NCBI RefSeq assembly: GCF_026914265.1
Contig: NC_069123.1
Coordinates: 32,663,678 to 32,727,677 of the forward strand
Direction of reading: 5' to 3'
DNA: 64,000 nt
From: Mya arenaria
Lineage: Eukaryota; Mollusca; Bivalvia; Myida; Myidae
Below are positions 12,062-25,100 of this stretch, piece after piece. The notes beneath the pieces are model-generated. The model worked only from the letters and a program-made list of their open reading frames with translations, was not told the origin of the DNA and searched no databases. The position numbers and the translations under genes are program-made. How positions within the stretch are numbered: the first letter of the stretch is position 1; every line of letters starts with the position of its first letter.

Positions 12062-15000
12062 TTTACTAAATAGTTCGTTCCGAATGGTCAATTTTGTTTC
12101 ACTGAAGGCAGCTTGTAGAGTTAAGACATTTAACTACATGTTAAAATGTATATTAACTACTTTGACATTGAATTTGTGAATTGGTATCGCGAAAATATAT
12201 GATATCAATCATGGGCGACCGCTTTATGATAGGGGCCTTTCTAAAACGCGGCGCATCCCGGTATCCTGAAGTTCTTTTAGAAGTCCCATATTATTGTAAT
12301 ATTCGTCCGTATTTAACTGCACGTGGATTGCACGTATGCTTAGATTCATTTACTCTGGGAGTAGGATTTTGTCATTGGTCCCAGATTCACTTAATAATTC
12401 ATTTTAATCAGGAGCATTTGCCTCTGATCTACTCTATATATGGTTAAGTTGGCAAACATTTTTTCTGACTCTCATGTCGACATTAGGGCACTCTATTTCA
12501 AGTTACATGTCGCCGGGTAATTCCAAAATATTAACACCTCAATTTCTATTTCTTAAATATTAGGTATCCTCAATCTTAAACCAGCCCAACTGCGTTCATA
12601 CCCCGAAAATAACCTAAATCGCCCAATTAAGTTTTTAAATACACTGAAATGCCTAGGTCGCAATAGAACTAAAACAAATAAATAATTAAAGAATTGATAA
12701 AGTAGGCAAACAAAAGTAAGTGGGTAAAGTTGGCTTCAGCATTTCGTCAGGAAAGCTCGAACACTGTTTGACAGCATATTATTTACTTTTTGTACCTTGA
12801 TACAATCATTATGAGACTGTATAGATGAGCACATACTAAGAGTAGTTTTAAGTCTTGAAATTTACTAAGGTTCGCTATGTCCTTTGAGAAGTTGGCACTG
12901 CTCCGGTTGAATTTATTCTTGTACAGGTGATGTCTGTACCTGCATGGTCGTTTAGTACTTAATAATAGTTTATCAGGTTATATGTTAGTAGTAGTTCCAC
13001 ATTGTCGTCAATTTGATGCTGGCTACGATTACATGCTATAAACATTTGGACAAGTGTGAAGTAAACCCAATGAGTGTAGATTGGCTGGTTTATTGGGACG
13101 TAATCACTTGGCCATAACCTGTCTGTAAACGTGGCCCTGTAGTATAACATTCCATCACAACATTTTCGAAAAGAATCAATTATCAGGGTTTTTTCCGGCA
13201 TAAAGGGAGGGCGAAGAAGGAAGATAGAGGAGATGAATATATAGAAGATGAAGGGATAGAAGAGGACGGATAATAGAAGAGAGGAAATATGTGAGAGGAC
13301 AGATAGGAAAAAGCGAAGAGAAGATGAGAAACGGGGAGTGAGATTAAGCAGATTTAAGAGGTGTGGTGAGGAGGAAAATGGAGGAATAAGGGTGGGAGAC
13401 AAGGTATGAAGATGATGAAACGAGAAGGATGATGAAAGGGAGGAGGACGGGTGAGATAAACGGTTAGAAAAAGAAATGAGAAGTAGAGACCATACAGGAG
13501 AAGACCGATGAGGAAAGAGAGGAGTGAGATATAAGGTAAGAAGAAGGAGAAACGAAAAGTAGAGATTGACGAAAAGAAAAGGGGTGAATAAGAGTGAGAA
13601 ATAAGGTAAGAAGAAGGGATAGGGTGAAATAAAGACCATAAGTGCTAGTAGTAGTAGTAGAGAACGGCGATTGGATAGTTCTCGTAGCATGCGCGACCAC
13701 ATACGCATGTACGATGGTGACTGAGAGTCAATGGAAAGGCAGAAGAGAAGACAGATCTCGTACCATGCACGACCACACGTACGAGTGGTGGCTCTGAGAG
13801 CCAGGCTCGAAAACCAGCACCGCTAGTTCCCGTACAAATATGTCCAAGATTAGAAACCTTGGGAGGTTGTGTCATAATATAAAATTTTGAGGTTTAAATG
13901 GCGGATTTCTATATCTCTTTCCGTGGAAATAGTATTTGTATATAGTTAGCAGAGGTGCACAGAAAACCTACATGTTATATTATCATATTTATAGAGCTTT
14001 AATTTAGAGCGATAATTCTTCAAAATTGAGGGCTTTGTCCTATTTTATCTATTTAGTTATTTTTTTATGCTTTCCGGTTTTGTTTTCTTCAGTCTATTTA
14101 TATTATTAATAAACGTAATACATATTCTATTAATAAAAGGGCGTTAGGCCATAACTATAAAAGATGCGAAAAAATGGTCATGGATGAGAGAAGCTTTGAA
14201 ACTTAAGTTGTATATATTTGTTGTGCGTGTTTCTACTACAAATTTAAGTAACTGTAACTATGCTAAAATATGAATAAGAGTTAAAATAAGAATTCTTCTG
14301 TTAACAATTAGTTAAAAATATGACTTGTGAATGCTATTTTTTGCTAAAAGGCGTCAGTAACGCTATTGAAAATTGACTGATTTTAGGCTTGGGTTTATAA
14401 AATAAGTTCAAAAGTGTATTGTTGCGTGCTTGTTGATGAAAGTATATAAAATAATTTAATTTGAACAAAGTTTGCAAAAAAATAATAATGCCACCATTAA
14501 ATCTGTAAACATATTATGAAGATGTTAGTTTATGAATAATTTAACAATGTCTATTTGGGGTGAAGTAATGTTATAAACAATAAAACGTGGCTGCGATTAT
14601 AAACATTCATTTTGTATTCGCTCTAGGACACCATATTGATAGGGAGCCTTTAGGTAAGCGTCATTTTTTTGAGCGAGCATGTTAAAATATGACAATTTTA
14701 TATCTGATGGGTTCTCCAATAATGATGTACCCTGATATTGGTCGGTTTGGTACATTATCACGGTTCCCAAATAGAAATACAAAAATATGCATGCCAACCT
14801 ACCATATTTTTGGAGATGTTAGTGCAGACAAAGAATTATTTTTATATATATATATATAATCGGGGGGGGGGGGGGATTTAATTCCCAGATCCATGGGCTT
14901 GACAGGTTTCATGGTGGGTCAATTCATTTATGACGATTTATACCGTGGTTAAAGTTTAACTTGTCATTGTTTTACCATCATGTATTACAACTATGCGTGA

Positions 15001-16142
15001 ATTTGAAAATAGCATATGAAAATAAAATGCATACAATGGACAAATTCATGAATATTTTCATAGAACTTATAATGCGAACGTTTAAAAATCCTGCTCACAT
15101 CTTGTATCCGTGTTGCAACCATGGTGAGATTCCCTGTTTTTACCTGAATTTGTTCAGTTAGGCTCGCGTGTTGATACAATTATTATGTCTTTAATATCTA
15201 CTGTAATAAAAACAACCACTCAAATAAGATCAAATTACTGGCCTTATCATTTGAGAAACAAATGTCTTAATTATTATCTGACTATAATTAATATTGCGTA
15301 CTTGCATGTCAGGAAAATATAGTTGCGAGTGCATTGATTTTTTATATGATCTTTTGATGAATTGTGTAATTTTTCGTTGGTAACCCTTTTACTTATTAAT
15401 GCAAAAAATCTGACGTATTTTTAAACTATCTATTTATAATGAACTTCAGGCTAAATCATATTCATAATATTTGGGGTGACATTTTGTGCACTATAAATTT
15501 GTTGGTCTAGTGTTTGAAATTGAGTTGTTCGACGTTTCGCACGTTGCTGACGTCTGTCGCGCGCTTTAATACGCAACCAAAAGTACATACGTAACCTGAT
15601 GAAATAATATTAAATTAACACTCAATCTTATGAGTCTCACGTTTTATAGACACAAAAAGTCCTAGCAATATAATATAATATTTTGAAATGTTGCGTGCCA
15701 TTTTCAACGCTTATCATATCCTTTAAATTCGATCTATTTTACATACATGTATGATAATGTATATGATTATATCTTTATCGAGACTCTGTCATAAAAAATA
15801 TATGTACAGGTTTTCTGAAATATAAACACCACTATATGGAACAAGTTTACAATAAATTACCCTATTAAATTTATTATTGATTTTTAGTAGGAGGTAGTAG
15901 TTCTAAGTGGCTTCATGGGCCAAAAAATTGTTCATAGGTCCGTGATGGTTTAGGCAGGACTGAAAGATGTTATATGTAATATGCATCTTTTACTAAAGTT
16001 TCACTCTTTGTTACTGTATTAATTGTGTATGTCTGGAATATTTGGATCCCGGTTTTATCTTCACGATTATCGGATTACCAGTATTGTATCCGACATTTTG
16101 TATTTACGACATTGTCGATCCGGTGAGGCGACAATTTGCAAA
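12062..16142. other. Divergent intergenic region between CHCHD1 and METTL14
   Basis: About 4.1 kb separates the two start codons. It contains the polypurine tract listed separately, an imperfect direct repeat at about 13677-13800 (two CTCGTA-CATGC-CGACCAC blocks), a short (AT)n/(G)n run at 14841-14874, and otherwise AT-rich sequence. No TATA or CpG-rich promoter could be placed with confidence. An 88-codon plus-strand open frame at 12181-12447 resembles nothing I know. Confidence 0.6.
13200..13660. repeat. Polypurine/polypyrimidine tract (~460 bp)
   Basis: The plus strand is dominated by GA-rich words such as GAAGAAGGAAGATAGAGGAG and GAGAAACGGGGAGTGAGA, with few pyrimidines. The complementary strand therefore gives a Leu/Ser/Phe/Pro-rich open frame of no significance. 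Such tracts can adopt triplex structures and often mark regulatory or nucleosome-poor DNA; that is inference. Confidence 0.8.
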
Positions 16143-19100
16143 ATGAGTTGTCGACTGAAAGAGTTAAAAGAACGGTCACAAAAGAGAAAAGAACTGCTTG
16201 CAAAAGCTGTAAGAGATATCTTGTTCATTTCAAGCCAAGTGTCATTGTTTTTTTAAGCTATGTACATGTATTTCTTTCAACCTAGGTGTCCGATTTATAA
16301 GGTTATCCGAAATTATGTCATTTGCTAAAGTAAACCTAAGTTAATCGAACAACAGTTGTATTATCTGAATGTGTCAAAGCATTTGATCAGACGTCTTCAA
16401 TCACTTTAGCAATAAATACCCATTTTAATGTTTCGATACAGTGCGTATGACTGTTGCTTCGGCTCCCCCGAGTGTCCCTGATAAAACTTTTTTGCAGCTA
16501 ATACGGCACGATTAAAATACCATCCAGCAAATTTACATTGGGGCAGTAGAAGGGATTGGTTCGGGAGGGGGTCTCTCCCTCCCTTGGGGTGGAGGAATAT
16601 GCTTGGGTTACCAATACAAAATATTAATTTTATAATAAACTTCTAGTAAAAAACATGGCTGTAATGTAGTCTAAAATAATAGACGTGTTATACGGGATTC
16701 TTCCAATCCCTAACATCTAAACGGGAATGTGCAAAAAACGGGGGTGTTTTAAAAATATTGAAATTGTTTTAAGTGAAGTATTTTATGGTTGAAATTGATC
16801 ATAAAGAGTTATATTCATATTTTACCATGTAAGTATAATAAAAGTCCAATAAAACGAAAGTTGACTGACACAGACAACAATTATGCGAAGGGGAACAACT
16901 CGATACAATCGTAATAGCTCGGCCTCCTCCGACAAAGCTTCGAGATAGACCTCGTTATACAATCGTAACAACTCGGCCATGGCCGAAATGTTCCGAGCGA
17001 TTTAAAACTGTGCCCTAAAGCCTTGCAGGTGCCCTTCATGTATATATCGGTATGTTTTGACAGAATGAAATGAAAAAAAGCCGTCAAACTGATAATTATA
17101 AGTTGGATATTTATTTTTTTGTGTACGGAACTAATGTAAAATAACATTATCTGGTAATATTTCTTGTTTTTATGATATTTTATAGACGCTATATGCTTTA
17201 ACGCGGAATCCTGATCGGAACAACTACCCACTTTTGATACTAAACAATTTGTACGTGAAGGATTTGCCATATCAAAAATCTAAAAAAAATCCGTCAACGT
17301 ACAATTATTTGGACTAGGCTGTAATGTTACATATTTTATCTATATTAGATATTCATTGAGTTTTGGGATCAATAACTTGGTAATCAAAAGCATAGACGTG
17401 ATCATTAATGGCATATATACATATAAATTCAAGCATTGTTTAAAAGCTGTACTTACTGTTTAAATTTTGCTTAAAAAGCTGACACAACCACACTTGTTAA
17501 CTTAGGTACACAAATATTTTTCATGAAAAATAATTCAAATCTAGGATATTAATTTTACCTCATCACAGTGTATCCAGGAGAGATTCTTAAACCACTGAGC
17601 GTTAAATGAACGCTGTTCTGGCTTCTTTTTTTTCTGGATTTTAGAAATTGCTACCTTGATTAGGTGTAGCCATGTTAACATTATGAACAAATGTTGAGTA
17701 GAGACAAAAAAACATCTTTCTGTGAGTTAATGCAATAAAAGATTGTATTTTCAAATATTTTAATATATATTATTAAGTTAACAATAATAAATAGAATACC
17801 TGACATGACTGGTGACACATCCTTAGATCAATAAGAGGTAACATTGATGAACCTCTTGTCCAGATATTTTATGTGCTAGATTACCAGTAGTACTTTTCAA
17901 TGATAACTGCTATTTGCTTCACTTGTTGGACCTTAGTAGTATACTGTAAAGAAACCCCGCAAAAACACAACCTACACATGTACCTTTCCAGATTTTTTTA
18001 CCAATATGAGGGATGTCTGGAAAGTTTTGAGACCTCCATATTTTAAAACGTTTTTAATATAAAACAAACAAACAATATATAGCTGTGTATATAGACTGTT
18101 CACAAGTTTCATTTTGAAAAATAAAATTATATAGTCTCATATTAAGAAAGGAAAAGGTTGTCAAGACCAGTTGTTAATGGTCAAAGGAAGTAGACAGGTA
18201 ATTCGAAGATGTCGGAAAAACTTTAATGTTGACATCACGCAGCGTGCTGTGACCAAACACTGTGTTGGCAGCGTGATGACTCCTACAAATACTTATACCT
18301 TTCTAGCACAGGATAAATCAAAGCCAACATGTTCAAGGGTTTTGGTATTTGTGCTAGCATGGACGTTTTAGTGACATACTCTTATCCTTTTTTTCAGTTT
18401 GGTGTTGAGAAACCAGAGGACCTAAAGAATGTGTTAAAAAGCAAGGAAGAAATAAAACAATCTAAGGCTGCAAGGTCAGTCAAATGTAAAGATGGACTCC
18501 TCTCGAAAAGAATGTTTGTTTGTTTCTAAAAAAAGTCCATTAGCTGCATGATCCTGATATGGTTGCGATACCCTAGCTCCATCTGAAAAGTCCACTTGGT
18601 TGTTTAATGGTTGCTATTCTCTAGCCCTATGTGAAAAGTCCACTTAATTGATTAATGGGTGCTATACTCTAGCCCTATGCGAAAAGTCCACTTGGTTGTT
18701 AAATGGTTGCGATACCTAGCCCTATGCGAAAAGTCCACTTGGTTGTTAAATGATTGCCTATTATCGTAGCTCCATGCGAAAAGTTCACTTGGTTGTTTAA
18801 CGGTTGTGATACCCTAGCTCCATGCAAAAAGTCCACTTGGTTGTTTAACGGTTGTGATACCCTAGCTCCATTTGAATAGTCCACTTGGTTGTTTAACAGT
18901 TGTGATACCCTAGCTCCATTTGAATAGTCAACTTGGTTGTTTAACGGTTGTCACACCCTAGCTCCATGCAAAAAGTCCACTTGGTTGTTTAACAGTTGTG
19001 ATACCCTAGCTCCATGCAAAAAGTCCACTTGGTTGTTTAACGGTTGTGATACCCTAGCTCCATTTGAATAGTCCACTTGGTTGTTTAACGGTTGTGATAC

Positions 19101-22100
19101 CCTAGCTCCATGCAAAAAGTCCACTTGGTTGTTTAACAGTTGTGATACCCTAGCTCCATGCAAATAGTCCACTTGGTTGTTTAACAGTTGTGATACCCTA
19201 GCTCCATGCAAAAAGTCCACTTGGTTGTTCAACAGTTGTGATACCCTAGCTCCATGCGAATAGTCCACTTGGTTGTTTAATGTACTCAATGTTAAGAACC
19301 AATACACACAGAGACATCTTTCCTGGGTTTAACCAGTACTGAGTACAGGACACCATTCCTGGGACTACCTTTTTAATGCCAAGTGCCAAGCAAGGAAGCT
19401 ACTGTTACCATATTTTAATTGTATGGCAGTGGCGTAGCTACATATAGGCCTTGTAGGCCTGGGCCTACAACTTTTTGGTAAAATGACAAAACTTAAATAA
19501 CCCGGAAATGCAATAAAAACTAATAGCTACTCAAACACTTTGAACGACTTAAAAGTTTGTTTTATTTTAACCAAAGCAAGCTTGGTGTTTATTTAAACTA
19601 CATGCAGGGTGCATTGCTTGATTTTATTGTGATCATTGCAAGTTTTATTAAGTGTGTGTAATGTGCATATAACAGTCCCCAACTCACATAGACTCATCGG
19701 GCCTACAAGTTTTTAAGGCCCTAGCTACGCCCCTGTATGGCACAGCCAAAGATTTAGCCCAAAATCTACCACACCTAAAGCGAGTGATTAACATTCAGCT
19801 ATTTGGGCAGTTTGGATGTTTGATTTTTTGGGGAAACATGTTATAGTAGACCAACATGTAATTATAGCGAACAGGAATTTAGGTTTGGATAAACCCTTAA
19901 ACTTGAATGTAAAAATATTTAAAACTACATGATTTACAATATTTGATTGTTGTATTTTATTTCCTGTTTTTTTTTTTCTTATTAAAAAACAAATGGTATT
20001 AACAACTTTGTGTTAGTTTCCTTATTATTTAAATATAAATTTGATTTTTCAGAAAAAAATATATTATTATTTTTTAATTATTCTGAACAAAACAGTAGAC
20101 TTTGTTCATTTAAGATCAAAACTGTTTATATCTGTAACATTTATTTAAAAGATTGGTTTCTCCTGTTTCAGTCAAGATTCCTCTGTAAAGAAAAAAGCTA
20201 AGAAGGAAGACTTACCTAGTGATGATGGCGCCTCTGGCTCTGGGGCGGTAAGTTGTCCAAGGTTCACTTAGTATCTGATAGAATTAGTATTGTTGCTGAT
20301 AAATATGAAATTCTGAACCAGAGGGCCTCAATCAGTTCTATGATTAAAGCTTTTAATTTAAAAGACTTAAGAAAAATAAATCTCAACTTTATATTTGACC
20401 TGTTAGATGGTGAAGTGATACTCGTATTTAAAATCATTACATACACATGTATAACAAACATTTTGAGTGATAAACCTTCAACTACTTACTGAATAAAGCA
20501 TTTATGGAATATATTAATAACTGATAACAAGATTGTAACCATACAGATGAAAACGCACATATATTAGATACTGCCGGGTCCTAAAAGATTGAAAGTGACC
20601 AACTATTGTCTCATATTGAAAGGTAGAAATACCGTTTTTTCTGCACCTTTCTTTGAAAATAAACAGGTTATCTTTCATAAGAACCATTGTTTTCAATATT
20701 TATTCATCCTTTTTGGTAAATTAAAACAATTGTATTATTTGTGGTACATCTTATTTGTGAGTAAGAGTGCATCTTTAAGTACATCTCTATAAACCATACA
20801 TTACCTTATCATACATGTATGTTATCATGGACATATCTACCAGGTTTATAGGTCTGTGATGATATCTAACGTTCATATTTTCATATGTGTACATTATCAT
20901 ACATGTGCATTATTATACTTGTTGCTGTATACTGGATATATATTTATGTTTTTACTTTTTTTTGCAGAAAAAGGAGCCTGAATTTGAAACAGAAGAAGTG
21001 TACACAGACTCAAGTGCTTTTTTAAAGGTAAATTCTTAAACTCACTGACAGTGAGTCACTGTTGTCAAATGTGTTTTTCATAAGCAGCCAATGATATTGG
21101 TAAACTGGGTAAAAATCCACTGATGTTTATCGAATAAAGGCATTCTCTCTTTTTGTGTTTTGCAGGGCACACAGAGTGCAAACCCACACAATGACTACTG
21201 TCAGCATTTTGTTGACACGGGGGAGCGGCCACAAAACTTTATCAGAGATGTTGGTAAGTTAATGAAGGCCTCTTTCAGTTAGTTATAATGGGTGTTTTTT
21301 GTTCTTTCTGTATATGCATGAACTGAGAAGGGGCAGGGGCATTGGGGATCTAAGAATAATTTATGAAAAACTTAGTTGTGAAAGGATGATTTATTGAAAA
21401 TTTAACTCTCAGTCAAACACATAGAATCGTTACAGACCTAATGTACAATGATATTTTAGTGCTTGTTATCTGAACTTCGGTAGTTCAAAAGCATTTATAG
21501 TTGTATGAGTTTTTTAAAACAACACTAAATTATTTTGGCAAAAGAAGTATCTTAAGTACATTATGATATGGTTAGTTACTGCTTTTTTTTAACAGGGAGG
21601 TTGTATTCAATCTCAATGGGTTTTTCTAATTAAATTGAAATCTGCAAAATCCACAAGAGTAGAATACGGTCGCCCAGTTTAAAACTATGTACTAATAAGC
21701 CTTTAATGGTATGTATTTCATGTAGAAAGTGGAAACATTGTTATTTACATTTTAATGACTACCTTGTTTGGTTTTTGACATTTTTCCACACACAATAGTA
21801 CTTGTTATGACATCAGCAGAGTGATTGACATTGTTGGAACACAGACAAATGCATCTTATGATTTGCGTTGCTTGCAGATGTATGGTGCATATAATTAACA
21901 ACGAAAGATAATGTTATAATGTATCGTTATGTCTAAGCTAAAATCTGTATCTTTTGTTTGAAATTTTCAGGTCTGGCAAATCGGTTTGAGGAATATCCCA
22001 AACTGCGGGAATTGATCAGATTGAAAGATGAACTTATTGCCCAAACAAGTATACCACCAACGTATGTGCTTACTCTAAAGTTTTAAAGTCAGCCTGAGAA

Positions 22101-25100
22101 ACCAGTATACCCCCTGGTACCACCCATGTTCTAATAAGGGTGTAGGAAGGCTTGGTTTCTGTGTATTATCTATAGGAAAAAAAATTGGTCTCCAACCCGA
22201 CCTTAATTTTTGGCACCTGAAGCAATGTTTTTGCATCTGATCCTTTTCTTTTGGGACAAAACTTTTACAAAGTTTATTGCACTGGAAAGACGCATACATG
22301 TACTGTTTTTATAGAGTACCGGTACTCTAAAATTTGTCTCAGTTTTTTGTGTGAAAATGATATACAGACACAGCTTGACATTAAATAGAATCCACAACCT
22401 ACAGACTTTATTTATTCATATAAGTGAAATAAAAACAACAACATATTTATCTTATGTTTGGTTTGAAATACTTTCATATACGTTTTATATAATACAGGTA
22501 TATGAAGTGTGATTTGGAGACATTTGAGCTGTCGGAGCTCCGCTGCCAGTTTGATGTAATTCTTCTGGAACCCCCACTTCACGAGTATCAACGTGCCCAG
22601 GGCATGGTGTTCGACAAATACTGGGATTGGGATGAGGTATAGTGTTTAAGAAAGGGAAAAAATGTTGATCGAGTATTATCGAAAATTGATTGTTTTGTAT
22701 TGAGGTCGTCATTAAATCATTTGCATAATGCCTGAATCATTTAAAGCTATGTGGCTGTATTTTTTAAAAACAGAAAAATATTTGTAGAACAGCAGTATAT
22801 TTTTTTTATATTTATCTAAAAAACTTAAGCTTATCAGTAAAAAATACTTCAAAATATTAAAAATACCGCAAAAGAATTTGCTTTCATTTATGTGAAGCTT
22901 TTAATTTTTTTCAACATTTTTATGAACTTTCCATTTTGATAAAATAATTGAAAATTGATGGAAATGGCTTGATTGATGATCGATTATGATATTGGACTGA
23001 TTTTCAATCCCTAGTACGAGACAATTTCTATGTTGTATGTACAAACGTATTATTACTCAACATAAGACTATACTTTCCAAACCTGTTTTTGGAGTACCAA
23101 ACACAGGGCAATGTGTTGATGACAGTTCATGAATAAGATACTAAGTTGCTGTATATACAGTATAGTGTAGCTTGCTCACAAAAATAACAAGAATTGAACA
23201 GTTATTTAAGGTAATAACAATCCTACTGATTCAAACATGATTCTCCTTTCTAAATTAAAAGCAACACTATCATTTAAGTCTTTTTAAGCTTGATCTTTCA
23301 ATATTGCACGCGAAAATTGGAATTTTTCATTCAATACCATTAAAAAACAAAGTTATGCCTTTAACAAATATAACAGTTTCTCTTTATTTTCCCAGATTGA
23401 GAAACTAGACATTCCCTCTGTGGCAGCCCAGCGATCGTTTATCTGGATTTGGTGTGGGAATGCAGAGGGGCTGGAAAGAGGCAGAAAGGTACAATGTAAT
23501 TTTAGCATGGCCCTTAGATAACACTAAATCAATATTTAATGGTCACTATTAAAATGTATAGTTACAGGGTTTTAGCAAGGTTTTAAAAAGGACAGGGTGC
23601 TGCAGAAAACTAAAAGGCTACACTGGACTTCAAAAAACTTACATATTGTAAACTTGGCAAAAAAACGTGAGAAATATTTTTAACTTTTAGGAGGTCTATG
23701 TTTTGAACAGCTGCCAGATATATTGAGTGTGTATATATTTATAATCATGAAATAAGCTTTTCAACAAAACATTTGAATTATTTGATTATCTAAAAAAATT
23801 CAATTCTAAAATGCAGAAGAGTGCACATGCTGGTGCCCATGAGGACAAAGGTTGCTACCAGAATAGGACAGGGTGTAGCATCCTCTGAAAGCTCATTAGT
23901 TAAAAGCATAAGATCTCTGACTGGGGATCAAATAATTAAAACTTTGAATATATTTTTTTTATCTAGACACAATAATAGCATATCTTTTTTATAATCACTC
24001 AAAACAGAAGTTTCTCATGACTTGGCATTTCTTTCAAACATTTCCATCAGACTTGAAAGCTTATACCATTTTTTGCTCGACTTTTCGAAGAATAAGGAGA
24101 GCTATACTACTCACCCTGGCGTCGGCGTTGGCTTCACACCTTGGTTAAGGTTTTGCATGTAAGCACCTTTAAGTCATTATCTCAGTAAATACATCAGTTA
24201 TTGCATTGAAACTTTGGATATGTATTCCCAACTATCTTACATGCTAAATTAATGAAGTTAGATAACAATTATTTGAATATAATGCAAATAAAAGGCCTTT
24301 ATTATTCGACTTAGAAATTCTGGTTAAGGTTTTGCGTGTAAGCACACATAGGTTAATATCTCAGCAACTACTTGAGGTATTGCATTGATACTTGATACAA
24401 TGGTACTCAACCCGCCAACCTACTAAATTAACCAAGTTAGATAACTCTAGTTTGCATTTAATGCAAATAATTGCCCTTTATTATTCAACTTAGAAATTCT
24501 GTTTAAGGTTTTGCATGTTACCACATTTAAGTCAATATCTCAGCAAATATATCATGTATTGCATTGAAACATTAGATATGTATTCCCAGATAACACTTTT
24601 TTGAATATAATGCAAATTATGGGCCTTTATTATTTGACTTAGAAATTCTGGTTAAGGTTTTGCATGTAAGCACACATAGGTTAATATCTCAGCAATTACT
24701 TGATGGATTGCATTGATACTTTATACAATGGTACTCAACCATCTACTTAAATAACCAAGTAAGATAACTCCAGTTTGCATTAAATTAAAATAATGGCCCC
24801 TTTTTTATTCGACATAGAAATTCTGGTTAAAGTTTTGCATGTAACCACTTTTAAGTCAATACCTCAGCGAATACGTCATGTAGTATATTGAAAAAATACA
24901 CACAGGCTCCCATCTATTTAACCTTCTTATTGAATCAAGTAAGATAACTCTTATTGAGACTTTATACAATGGTATTCAACCACCCAACTTAATTGAATAA
25001 CCAAGTTAGATAACTGTATTTTGCAAATAATGGCCCTTTATTATTAGACTTAGAAATTCTCGTTAATATTTTGCATGGAACCACATTTATGTTTATATCT

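Noticed and set aside
12181..12447. 88-codon plus-strand frame upstream of CHCHD1
   Set aside because: No recognised family, no promoter or splice evidence.
12959..13708. 249-codon Leu/Ser/Phe-rich minus-strand frame
   Set aside because: Composition follows from the polypurine tract; no conserved motif.
18699..19307. Minus-strand frames with a 16-residue repeat
   Set aside because: The 48-bp minisatellite unit is a multiple of three without stops; it is antisense to METTL14 and has no start, splice or family support.
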